Source of the DNA: CAZMSD01 sp964568855
Lineage (GTDB): Bacteria > CAIWAD01
Reading direction: 5' to 3'
Length of the DNA stretch: 64,000 nt
NCBI GenBank assembly: GCA_964568855.1
Contig: CAZMSD010000012.1
Location: forward strand, 1 to 64,000
Made by a program: the position numbers and the translations under genes. This document shows positions 33,818 to 42,518 of the stretch, piece after piece. Every line of letters starts with the position of its first letter. Positions within the stretch are counted from its first letter, which is position 1. The notes beneath the pieces are model-generated. The model worked only from the letters and a program-made list of their open reading frames with translations. It searched no databases and was not told the DNA's origin.

Positions 33818-34931
33818 CATCCGGCAGCTGGAAGAGACGCACCTGATCGAAGCGGATCTGAGCGTCAGGCAGGCGATCCGCAAGATCGACCGGAATCGCA
33901 GCGGAGCCGTCTGCGTCGTGGACCCGCGTTGCCGGCTGCTGGGAATATTGACCGACGGCGACATCCGCAGGCTCGTGTTGCGGGGCCTGGATCTAGAAAG
34001 CGAGACGGTCGAAGGCCATATGCAGCGAAGACCGATTACGGCCACGGCGGATTTCAGCCGGACCCAGCTCTGCCACCTGATGCGGGCGCGCTCGATCAGC
34101 CAGATCCCGATCGTGGGACCGCAGAACGAGATGCTGGGTATCGCGCTGGCCAAGGACCTGATGGACGTTCCCCAGCAGGGCCGCCGGGCGGTCGTGATGG
34201 CCGGAGGGCGGGGAGTGCGCCTGCGGCCCCTGACCGAGGAGCGGCCGAAACCGCTGCTGCCGGTGGGCGGGCGGCCGATCATCGAGCTGATCATCGAGCG
34301 CCTGGTGGGCTGCGGATTCGACGACATCCTGGTGACCACAGCCTATCGCTCCCAGATGATCGAGGACCACCTGCAGGACGGAGGGCACCTGGGCGCCGCC
34401 ATCCGCTACTTGCGCGAGGCGGAACCCCTGGGCACCGCGGGCGGCCTGGCTCTCCTGCCGGAGGACGTAACCGGGGACCTGCTGGTGGTCAACGGGGATA
34501 TCCTGACCACCCTGGATTACGCGGGAATGCTGGAGAGCCATGCGGCGTCCGGGGCGGATCTCACGGTGGCCGTGCGCGAGGTGGTCCACCGGGTGGATTA
34601 CGGCGTGATACAGTCCCGCGAGGAGTGGATCACGAGAATCGAGGAGAAGCCCCGCACGACGATGCTGGTCAACGCGGGGATCTACATCGTCGGAGAGCGC
34701 ATGCGCCGGCTGATTCCTCGCGGCCGGCGTTTCCACATGACGGACCTGGTGAAGTACGGCTTGGGCGAAAAGCGCAGGATCCGCAGCTACCCGCTGCGCG
34801 AGTACTGGATGGACATCGGGCGGATGGACGATTACCGTCGGGCCAACGAGGAGTTGACGGCGCGAACGGCCCGCAAGATCGCCGGCCCCGTGACAATCGG
34901 CGAGCCGGCGCGTCCCGGCCCGCGCGGATAA
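33810..34931 (+). CDS. CBS-domain sugar nucleotidyltransferase (PtmE-like)
   Basis: A protein of 373 residues, ATG 33810, AGGAGG upstream. Residues 1-125 form a CBS pair (GILTDGDIRRLVLRG, second repeat ISQIPIVGPQNEMLG). Residues 130-360 are an NTP_transferase domain with MAGGRGVRLRPLTEERPKPL, VNGDILTTLDY and VNAGIYIV. This CBS plus nucleotidyltransferase fusion is that of Campylobacter PtmE, a glucosamine-1-phosphate guanylyltransferase that starts the GDP-linked legionaminic acid route. The same layout also occurs in other surface-sugar pathways, so donor base and sugar remain inferred. Confidence 0.85.
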   Translation: MSDIRQLEETHLIEADLSVRQAIRKIDRNRSGAVCVVDPRCRLLGILTDGDIRRLVLRGLDLESETVEGHMQRRPITATADFSRTQLCHLMRARSISQIPIVGPQNEMLGIALAKDLMDVPQQGRRAVVMAGGRGVRLRPLTEERPKPLLPVGGRPIIELIIERLVGCGFDDILVTTAYRSQMIEDHLQDGGHLGAAIRYLREAEPLGTAGGLALLPEDVTGDLLVVNGDILTTLDYAGMLESHAASGADLTVAVREVVHRVDYGVIQSREEWITRIEEKPRTTMLVNAGIYIVGERMRRLIPRGRRFHMTDLVKYGLGEKRRIRSYPLREYWMDIGRMDDYRRANEELTARTARKIAGPVTIGEPARPGPRG

Positions 34932-34943
34932 CTGGTGACGGCA

Positions 34944-36107
34944 ATGATTCCACTCAACGAACCTACGCTGTCCGGCAACGAACTGAAATACCTCGCCGAG
35001 TGCGTCAACGGCGGCTGGGTGTCGTCCGAGGGCGCCTTCGTCGAGCGCTTCGAGCGGGCCGTGGCCGGGCTTCACGGGCGCGGATTCGCCGCGGCGGCGG
35101 TCAACAGCGGTACATCCGCAATGCAGCTCGCGCTGATGTCGCTGGGTCTGCGCGAGGGGGAAATCGTGATCGTCCCGGCGGTCAGCTTCGTCGCCACGGT
35201 CAATCCCGTGATACACCTGGGCGCCGAGCCCCTGGTCCTGGACGTGGAGGAGGACGCGGCCGGACTTTCGCCGGAGTGTCTCACGCGCTGGCTGGAGCGC
35301 GAGACCATCAGCCGCGGGGGCGGGGTCTTCGACAGGTCCACGGGCAGGAGGGTTTTCGGCATGATCGCCGTTCACCTGCACGGGATTCCCTGCCGGATCG
35401 AGGAGCTGCAGCGGATAGCGGACAGGTACGGTCTGGTGCTGATCGAGGACAACGCCCAGGCGCTGGGCGCGCGGAGCGGGGGGAGACCGACGGGCGGCTT
35501 CGGCGACGCGTCGATCGTCTCCTTCAACGGCAACAAGACCGTGACCGCGGGCGGGGGCGGAATGGTCGTCGCCCAGCGTCGCTCGGTGGTGGAAGAGGCG
35601 GCCAAGTGGGCCGATCACTGCCGCCCGCCCGGATCGCAGCGAGTGGAGAGTTACGGTTTCAACCTGCGCATCAGCAACCTGCAGGCGGCGGTAGGTCTGG
35701 CCCAGGTGGAGCGCCTGGATGAACTCGTCGCGGCCCGCCGGGAGAACCACCGTCGCTACGAGGAGCTGTTCCGGCCGGCCGGTCTGAAGCTGCTCGAGGG
35801 ACTCCGCGAGGATCGGCCCAGCTACTGGCTGAACGTCCTGCGCCTGCCCGCTTCCAGCGACGCCGGCGAGCTGGTCGAGAGCCTGCGACGGCGCGGGATC
35901 GCCGCCCGCAGGCTCTTCGCGCCCTTCCACAGGCAGGAGCTCTACGCCCGCTTCGCGCGCGGGGAGTGTCCCGTCGCCGACCGGCTGCACGGGCGCCTGC
36001 TTGGGCTGCCTTCCTCGGCGCACCTGTCCGAGCAGGAACTCGAGCGGGTCGCCTCCGGCGCCCTGGCCTCCCTGGAGCGTTCGTGCGGGGAGCGTGTGAC
36101 GACATGA
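34944..36107 (+). CDS. legC: LegC-family aminotransferase
   Basis: DegT/DnrJ/EryC1 PLP aminotransferase of 387 residues. Start ATG 34944 with GGTGA upstream (a GTG at 34935 is an alternative). The N-terminus IPLNEPTLSGNELKYLAECV and GGWVSSEGAFVERFE match the LegC subfamily closely. The PLP lysine is Lys198 in SFNGNKTVTAGGGG; the phosphate cup is NSGTSAMQLAL. It adds the amino group at C4 of a 4-keto-6-deoxy-hexosamine nucleotide. The 4,6-dehydratase (LegB) and acetyltransferase (LegH) that would surround it are not in the window. Confidence 0.9.
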   Translation: MIPLNEPTLSGNELKYLAECVNGGWVSSEGAFVERFERAVAGLHGRGFAAAAVNSGTSAMQLALMSLGLREGEIVIVPAVSFVATVNPVIHLGAEPLVLDVEEDAAGLSPECLTRWLERETISRGGGVFDRSTGRRVFGMIAVHLHGIPCRIEELQRIADRYGLVLIEDNAQALGARSGGRPTGGFGDASIVSFNGNKTVTAGGGGMVVAQRRSVVEEAAKWADHCRPPGSQRVESYGFNLRISNLQAAVGLAQVERLDELVAARRENHRRYEELFRPAGLKLLEGLREDRPSYWLNVLRLPASSDAGELVESLRRRGIAARRLFAPFHRQELYARFARGECPVADRLHGRLLGLPSSAHLSEQELERVASGALASLERSCGERVTT

Positions 36108-39100
36108 ATTTCCTGATTGCCGGCATCAAGAACTGGCCCGTGCATCACGCCTGGGAGCACCTGATGGGCGAAGCCCTGCAGGCCGCGGGACACCGCGTGT
36201 TCTTCCTGGGCTGCGCCGAGGGCCGGCTCCGGGGTTGCGAGTGCGTGGACCGCGCGGTTCGCGAGCGGGCCGGTTCGCATGCCGCCTTCTGCCGGGGCTG
36301 CCTGGACAGCCAGGGCGGCGTGCACGAGCGCGCGGGTTTCACGGAGCTCGTTCTGCCCGCCGTGACCGAGCCCCCGGGCGCCGCGATGGCCGACATCGAC
36401 GAACTGCTCGGGAGCTCCGTATGCGGCGTCACCATGCAGGATCTGCTGCGTCCTTCCCTCCATCGCTGGGCGCGTTCGGGCAGGCCGTTGCGGGAGGCCG
36501 TTCCCGCGGAAGTAGTGCGCGACTACGCGACCACCGTGTCGCACATCAGGACAGAGCTGCCGCGGCTGCTGCGCGAGCGCGAGATCGAGACGCTGCTGCT
36601 GCTCAACGGCCTGTTCTTCGCCGAGCGCGCGATCGGTCTCACGGCTTCGTCCATGGGCCTGCGCGTGGTCAACTACGAGCGCGGCCAGGCGAGGAACACC
36701 CTGGTCTTCTCCGACGGCGAGCCCTCCTGCTTCATGAAGATCGATCGCCTGCTGGGCGACTGGGAACGGGTGCTCGAGGAGGATCCCGTAGCGCCTCCAG
36801 GCCGAGCCTTGAGCAACTTCCTCGCGGGCAGGGGCTCCAACCGCGACGCGGTCACGCGCTTCGGCACCGATGAAGACTTCCAGAGGGCCGACCACGCAGT
36901 ATCGACGCCTCCGGACAGGCCGCTGGCGGCGGTGTTCACCAACGTCTGCTGGGACAGCAGCGTGTCCAGCCGGCCCAGCGGCTTCGGCGGATACCTGGAC
37001 TGGCTGGACGCCTGCATCGAGCTGGCGCGGTTGCGCCCGGGCGCGGACTTCGTGATCCGCATCCATCCCGGGGAGGCGCGTCTGGATTACGATCCCACGC
37101 TGGACAGGACCGCCGACCTGCTGAGCGAACGCCGCCTTCCCGCCAACCTGCGCCTGGTGCTCCCCGAGGACCCGGAGAGCAGTTACGACCTGATGCGGCG
37201 CGCGAGCCTGGGCATCGTCTTCGTCTCCTCGGCGGGACTGGAGATGGCCTGCGGCGGCCGGCCGGTGATCGCCTGCGCCGAGACCCACTACGCGGGCAAG
37301 GGCTTCACCGAGGAGGCGGGCAGCCTCGAGGAGCTCGCGGAGCGTTTCGACAGCCTGCTCCGGGCCAACTTCGACGAGCAGCGCTGCGCCGCGCTCGCCG
37401 GGCGCTACGCCGAGCGGCTATTCTTCGACTATCCCACGCCCTTTCCCTGGGTGGACGAGATCGAATACGGCCGGCCCCAGCGCATCGCGGCCCCGCTGAG
37501 CAGGGAGTCGATCGCCGCGGATCCGCTGCTCGGGGAACTGGTCGACTACCTCTGCGGCACATCCGAGAGGCCGCCCTCCCTGAGGGACCTGCTGGATAAT
37601 CCGCGGAAATGCCCGCTGCCCTTCTACTTCTCCAGCCGCGACTGCGAGCCTCCCGGGCCGATCATGGTCGTGATACCGACCCACGGCAGGCCGGACCAAT
37701 TGCTCTGCACTCTCGAGGCCTACGGGCGTCAGACCCTGCCTGCCTGCCGCTTCGAGATCCTGGTGATCGACGACGGCAGCCCTGAGCCGCTGTCCGGGAT
37801 GCTGCCGGACGATTCGGCGGAAGAGGCGGATCACGCAACCGGGCGACCGGGCCTGCCCTCCGGGGAGCGGGGGCGGGGGCCGAGGTGGCGCGGCCGGCTG
37901 TCCGCCGGCGTCGTCGAGCGCCTGCGCCTGCGTTTCATCCGCCTGGAGCGGAACGGCGGACCCGCGGGGGCCAGGAACCGCGGATTGCGGGAACTGCTTT
38001 CCGAGGGCCGCCGGGAGGGATTCGTCCTCTTCACGGGGGACGACATCGTGCCCGAACCGGACTTCCTCGAGTCCTTCGAGCGCGCCCGCCGCGGATGGAA
38101 CGACCCGCGTATGGCCCTGCTCGGGAAAGTGGACTGGCCCGCCGGGGCGCCCCCGAACCGCGTGATGCGACTCGTGCAGCGCAACGGGATGCAGTTCGCA
38201 TACGACAGCCTGCCCCGCCGCGCGCTGCTGCCCGCGCAGTTCTTCTACACCTGCGCCGCCGGCCTCGACCTGGGATTCCTCGCCGACGCGGATCTGCGCT
38301 TCTCGGAGGACTTCCCTTATGCCGCCTGGGAAGACGCTGAATTCGCCGTGCGGGCCATGGAAGCGGGGATGCTGCTGGCCTACGACTCGTCGATCCTGGC
38401 CCGCCATCATCACCCGATGGATTACGGGAGCTTCGCCGCGCGGCAGCGCAGGGCGGGGGCGTCGGCCCGCGTGTTCCATCGATTGAGGCCCGGGGAGTTC
38501 ACCGAGATCTGCGGAACGCCTCCCGCGGAGCCGCCCGATCGGCGGATCCTGCAGCACCTCGAAAACGCCATGGCCGAATTATCCAAGCTCGACCTGCCCC
38601 GGCTGGCCGGGCTTCCCGGGGCGGAGGGCGACCTCGCCCGGCAGCTGGACGGGGAGCAGGATCGCCTGCTGGAGACGCTTTTCCGCATGCATCACGACGC
38701 CGGCTGGTTATCGCGGCCGGTGATCGGGCAGGGTGAGGAACTGCCAGGCCTGCTGAGCATCTGCATCCCCGTGCACAACCGGGCCGAGCTGACCCGCGCC
38801 TGTATCGAGGCGATCGGCGAGCACACGGGAGGCGCCTGGGAAGTGGTCCTGGTGGACAACGGCTCGACCGACGAGACCGCGAGGATCCCGGCCGCCTATC
38901 CCCGCGTGAGGGCGATCCGCTGCGAAAGGAACCTCGGATTCGCCCGGGCCAACAACATCGCGGCGGAAGCCGCCCGCGGGGAACTGCTGGTGTTGCTGAA
39001 CAACGACACGGAAGTTCTACCGGGCTGGGACAGGGCTCTCCGGGAGGAGCTGGACTCCGAGGGCACGGGAATCTGCGGGCTGCGGCTGCTTTATCCCGAC

Positions 39101-39916
39101 GGCACGATCCAGCACGCGGGAGTCGTCTTCGGCCGGGACGGGCTTCCCTGGCACATTCACCGGGGACTGCCTGCGGAGGCGCCCGAGGTGATGTACCGCC
39201 GTGAACTCAACGCCGTGACCGGCGCCTGTCTGAGCATCCGCAGGAGCCTCTATCGCCGCCTGGGCGGGTTGAACGAGAATTTCGTCAACTGCTACGAGGA
39301 CATCGACCTGTGTCTCAGGATTCGCCGGGAGGGCTACCGGGTGGTCTATCGGCCCGACGGCGCGGTGATACATCACGAGGGCAAGACCGCGGGACGCGGT
39401 GAGGGCGTGGACCATTCCTGGCTGGTCCTGAACGAGAACTGGGCGGGCGAATTTCCGGCGGACGAAGAGGTCCAACTGGCCCGTGACGGACTGCGCATCC
39501 TGCGCGACGAAGACGGCTCGGGGCGGGTCGTCCGCGTGCCGGGGAGCGATTCCGGCAAAGGGCCATCGCAGGCCCGGCGTCCGAAGACCGTGGAGGAGCT
39601 GCGGCGGGAGTCGCGCGAACTGCGGGATTCCGGCCAGGTCGGCCGGGCCCGGGAGCTGCTGGAACTGGAGATCAGCGGGCGTAACGGCGGCGCGCAGGAC
39701 GACGATCCCGCGCTCGCGGAAATCGTCCTGCTGCTGCTCGACCTGGAGCTGGCGGCGGGCAACCTGGCGGCGGTGGAACGCCTGGCCGCCGCGGCGGATC
39801 CGGGCGAGGAGCGCCGGCGCGAGATCGAGGACCTGCGCCGCCGCTGCCGCGAACGGCTGCGCGAATACGGCATCGAGGAGCTGCTGGAGCAGCGGAGGAG
39901 TGGAGAGAACGGATGA
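36104..39916 (+). CDS. Trifunctional glycosyltransferase: KpsS-like region + two GT2 domains
   Basis: A protein of 1270 residues, start ATG 36104 (4-base overlap with legC); the open frame upstream is a shadow. Residues 1-470 resemble capsule-type (KpsS/HipS-like) transferases: VNYERGQARNTLVFSDGE, DFVIRIHPGEAR and FVSSAGLEMACGGRPVIA. Residues about 520-830 are a GT2 domain with MVVIPTHGRPDQLL, LVIDDGSPEP and LFTGDDIVPEPDF. Residues about 884-1130 are a second GT2 (ICIPVHNRAELTR, LVDNGSTDETAR, LLNNDTEVLPGW, NCYEDIDLCLRIRREGYR). The end (1146-1270) is a helical tail. Three active units in one chain imply stepwise assembly of a glycan. Confidence 0.85.
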   Translation: MNFLIAGIKNWPVHHAWEHLMGEALQAAGHRVFFLGCAEGRLRGCECVDRAVRERAGSHAAFCRGCLDSQGGVHERAGFTELVLPAVTEPPGAAMADIDELLGSSVCGVTMQDLLRPSLHRWARSGRPLREAVPAEVVRDYATTVSHIRTELPRLLREREIETLLLLNGLFFAERAIGLTASSMGLRVVNYERGQARNTLVFSDGEPSCFMKIDRLLGDWERVLEEDPVAPPGRALSNFLAGRGSNRDAVTRFGTDEDFQRADHAVSTPPDRPLAAVFTNVCWDSSVSSRPSGFGGYLDWLDACIELARLRPGADFVIRIHPGEARLDYDPTLDRTADLLSERRLPANLRLVLPEDPESSYDLMRRASLGIVFVSSAGLEMACGGRPVIACAETHYAGKGFTEEAGSLEELAERFDSLLRANFDEQRCAALAGRYAERLFFDYPTPFPWVDEIEYGRPQRIAAPLSRESIAADPLLGELVDYLCGTSERPPSLRDLLDNPRKCPLPFYFSSRDCEPPGPIMVVIPTHGRPDQLLCTLEAYGRQTLPACRFEILVIDDGSPEPLSGMLPDDSAEEADHATGRPGLPSGERGRGPRWRGRLSAGVVERLRLRFIRLERNGGPAGARNRGLRELLSEGRREGFVLFTGDDIVPEPDFLESFERARRGWNDPRMALLGKVDWPAGAPPNRVMRLVQRNGMQFAYDSLPRRALLPAQFFYTCAAGLDLGFLADADLRFSEDFPYAAWEDAEFAVRAMEAGMLLAYDSSILARHHHPMDYGSFAARQRRAGASARVFHRLRPGEFTEICGTPPAEPPDRRILQHLENAMAELSKLDLPRLAGLPGAEGDLARQLDGEQDRLLETLFRMHHDAGWLSRPVIGQGEELPGLLSICIPVHNRAELTRACIEAIGEHTGGAWEVVLVDNGSTDETARIPAAYPRVRAIRCERNLGFARANNIAAEAARGELLVLLNNDTEVLPGWDRALREELDSEGTGICGLRLLYPDGTIQHAGVVFGRDGLPWHIHRGLPAEAPEVMYRRELNAVTGACLSIRRSLYRRLGGLNENFVNCYEDIDLCLRIRREGYRVVYRPDGAVIHHEGKTAGRGEGVDHSWLVLNENWAGEFPADEEVQLARDGLRILRDEDGSGRVVRVPGSDSGKGPSQARRPKTVEELRRESRELRDSGQVGRARELLELEISGRNGGAQDDDPALAEIVLLLLDLELAAGNLAAVERLAAAADPGEERRREIEDLRRRCRERLREYGIEELLEQRRSGENG

Positions 39917-41262
39917 AACGCGCGCTGATCATCCAGTTGGCCCGCCTGGGCGACCTGCTGCAGACGCTGCCGCTCTGCGAGGCCCTGCGCGGGGCGGGTT
40001 TCAGGGAGCTCGACCTGGTGGCGGGTTTCAGGCCCTGGGCCGGGATCCGCGAGCGTTTCGACCGCGTCGCGGTCCTGGACACGCGCGAACTGGAGCGGCT
40101 GGTCTACGAGCCGGAGCGCTTCCTCGGACACCTGCGCGAAGCCCTGCGGCCCCTGAAGTCCGGGGTCGGGGCATTCCCGCCGTGGGACCGGGTGCTCTGC
40201 GTCAACGAAGCCCTGCCGGCCCAGGCGCTGGCCTCCCTCTTGCCGGCGGTCGAGCGCTGCGGCGCCGGGGTCCGCGGCGATTCCTACGCGCGGTGGATGA
40301 ACTCCCTGGTCAGGTTCAGGCGCGAGAACCTGCTGCACCTGAGCGAAGCCATGCTGGCTCTCGAGCCGGAGGCCGCGACGGCGCCCGGCGCAAGAAAGTC
40401 CCGGGACGGACCTCTCGTGATCCACCCCGGGTCCGGCGACCCGGCCCGCAGCCTGCCCGCCGGTTTCTGGGAGGGCCTGCTCGACGAAACGACGCAGCGG
40501 CTTCCCGGACTGAGCGTCCTGCTCACGGGATCCGGCAGCGAGGCGGAATTCTGTCGGAAGCTGGCCCGTCGGGCCGGGCGCGGGGGATCGGTCGTTTCGC
40601 TGGCCGGCGAGACGGACCTCGACCGGCTGGCGGAAGTCTTCGACGGCGCGGCGCTGGTCGTCGCGCAGGACACCGGAGCGCTGCACCTGGCGTCCTTCCG
40701 ATGCGTGCCGGTGCTGGGATTGTATCACGGATCCGCCAGCGCCGTGGAGACGGGACCCTTCCTGGACGGCGCCGTGGTGCTGCAGATCGACGCCGCCTGC
40801 CACCCTTGTTTCGAAGGCTATCCGGAATGCGGCGACTACGACTGCAGGACCTGGATCAGGGCCGATGCGGCGGCGCAGACCGCGGTCTGGATCCTTGAGG
40901 GCGCCGTGGGGCCGCCACCCGATCCGGGCCGGGGCTGCCGGCTTTTCCGCAGCACGACCGACGCCGTGGGGATCACCCTGGCGGCCCTCGACGGGGGCGC
41001 GGCGCCGGATCCGGAACTGCGCGCCGGGCAGTGGGAGCTCCTGCGCGGCGCTCTTCGGACGGAGGAGCGCGCTGAGATCGAACCGGCGCTCGGGGAGTCG
41101 CGCGGCATCGCCGATGCCCGGATCCGCGGCCTGACGCACGCGGCCTGGGTGAGACGGGCGGACCTCGGGCCGCCCGGGACCATCGCGGAGCACTGGCACT
41201 GGCAGACCGCGGGAGACGTTCTGGGCCGGGAAGAACAGCGGGTCGAACCGTGCGGCGCGTGA
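39913..41262 (+). CDS. GT9-family glycosyltransferase with C-terminal extension
   Basis: A protein of 449 residues. The N-terminus RALIIQLARLGDLLQTLPL is typical of heptosyltransferase (GT9) enzymes, as are VIHPGSGDPARSLPAGFW, LTGSGSEAEF and VAQDTGALHLASF. A cluster of Cys (CHPCFEGYPECGDYDC) near residue 300 matches the common GT9 tail. About 110 residues beyond the GT9 fold are helical and not recognised. It overlaps the preceding gene by 4 bases and the Maf gene by 13, so translation is coupled. A core-LPS heptosyltransferase role is possible, but the island suggests a protein or surface-glycan transfer. Confidence 0.82.
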   Translation: MKRALIIQLARLGDLLQTLPLCEALRGAGFRELDLVAGFRPWAGIRERFDRVAVLDTRELERLVYEPERFLGHLREALRPLKSGVGAFPPWDRVLCVNEALPAQALASLLPAVERCGAGVRGDSYARWMNSLVRFRRENLLHLSEAMLALEPEAATAPGARKSRDGPLVIHPGSGDPARSLPAGFWEGLLDETTQRLPGLSVLLTGSGSEAEFCRKLARRAGRGGSVVSLAGETDLDRLAEVFDGAALVVAQDTGALHLASFRCVPVLGLYHGSASAVETGPFLDGAVVLQIDAACHPCFEGYPECGDYDCRTWIRADAAAQTAVWILEGAVGPPPDPGRGCRLFRSTTDAVGITLAALDGGAAPDPELRAGQWELLRGALRTEERAEIEPALGESRGIADARIRGLTHAAWVRRADLGPPGTIAEHWHWQTAGDVLGREEQRVEPCGA

Positions 41263-42518
41263 CACGGGAATGGATCGGGGACCTCGCCCGCGGACTGGAT
41301 GGCTACCCGCTGATCGAGGGTCGGGCCGGGGCCCGCAGTTTCCGCACGCCTTCCGGCCGCATGGCGCACAGCCTCTACGATCCGGGGGGCGAGGCGCGCC
41401 GGCAGACTCGCCGGGCGGGTGTCGGACCCGGATCCCGGCCGCTGGTGCTGGGCATCGGCCTGGGCTACGTCCTGGATGCCTGCCTGGCGGCCGGCGCCGC
41501 CGAGGTGCTGGCCCTGGAGGGCGATCCCGCCGTGCTGTCGGCAGCGGGCAGGCGTCTCTCGCTTGCGCAGGAGAATCCGGTGCTGAAGGGCGCCAACGGA
41601 AGCGGGGCGGAGTGGCTCGCGGATCCCCGGCTGCTGCTCTACTTCGCCGAAAACGACGAAGCTGCGACCGGGTTTTTCGCACGGGAGATGAAGAACGAGC
41701 ACGGCGGGCGACCCCTGCTCGTCCACCCCGCAGCGGTTGAATTGTGGCGGGGGCGGCTGCCCGGTCTGGCCGCGCTGGCGGACGACATTCTCAGCAGGCG
41801 GCGCAGCGCCGCGGTCCAGGAGCCGCTGCTCGAGCAGAACGCCGAACTCAACGCGGAGCATCTTGGGCGAGCCCGCTGCATCGACGACCTGCGGGACTGC
41901 TGGGGCGCTGAGCCGGTAGCGGTCTGCGGCGCGGGACCGGGACTCGACGGCGTGATACACCGTCTTTCGGGGCCCGCAGGGAGGCGCCGGCTGGTCGCGC
42001 TGAACACGGCCCTGCCGCCCCTGCTGGCCGCCGGTATCATACCGGACATGGCGGTGGCCACGGATCCCGGTCCGGCCATCCGCGCGGACCTGCCGGGGCC
42101 GGAGTGCGCGGGCGTTCCACTGATCTGCTTCCCCGGGACCGACGCCGGCTTCGTGGGATCCTGGCCCGGGCCCCTGGTCCTGGCGCTGCCGGAGGGCCCC
42201 GGGCTGCAGCGCAAGGAATGGCTGGGACAGCGACCGGGCGGGTTGCGCGCCGGAACGGGCACCGTGGCGGGTCCGGCGCTGCATGCCGCGGCGAGGCTCT
42301 CGCGGGGCCCACTATTGCTGGCCGGAGTGGACCTGGAGGTCGGAGTGGCCGCTTATGCTAGAGGAGTGCGCCGTCCGGCCGCGGCCCGGATCCCGGATTT
42401 CGCCTACAGCCGGCGGCGCATGGGAGAGCTGGTCCGGGAGCTGGCCGCCGCGGGCAGGGAAATCTCCGCCCTGGGCGAGACGCCTTCCTGGATGCGGACG
42501 ATGGAGGAACCGGGCTGA
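41250..42518 (+). CDS. Maf/DUF115 (MptE-like) glycosyltransferase
   Basis: A protein of 422 residues, start GTG 41250. The N-domain has MAHSLYDPGGEARRQTR and LVLGIGLGYVLDACL. The catalytic Maf domain has AVCGAGPGLDGVIHRL, LVALNTALPPLLAAGIIPDMAVATDPGP and GTGTVAGPALHAAARL. Maf proteins transfer pseudaminic or legionaminic acid to flagellin Ser/Thr, and the upstream nonulosonate genes fit this directly. It begins inside the GT9 gene and abuts the next gene's ATG. Confidence 0.87.
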   Translation: MRRVTREWIGDLARGLDGYPLIEGRAGARSFRTPSGRMAHSLYDPGGEARRQTRRAGVGPGSRPLVLGIGLGYVLDACLAAGAAEVLALEGDPAVLSAAGRRLSLAQENPVLKGANGSGAEWLADPRLLLYFAENDEAATGFFAREMKNEHGGRPLLVHPAAVELWRGRLPGLAALADDILSRRRSAAVQEPLLEQNAELNAEHLGRARCIDDLRDCWGAEPVAVCGAGPGLDGVIHRLSGPAGRRRLVALNTALPPLLAAGIIPDMAVATDPGPAIRADLPGPECAGVPLICFPGTDAGFVGSWPGPLVLALPEGPGLQRKEWLGQRPGGLRAGTGTVAGPALHAAARLSRGPLLLAGVDLEVGVAAYARGVRRPAAARIPDFAYSRRRMGELVRELAAAGREISALGETPSWMRTMEEPG

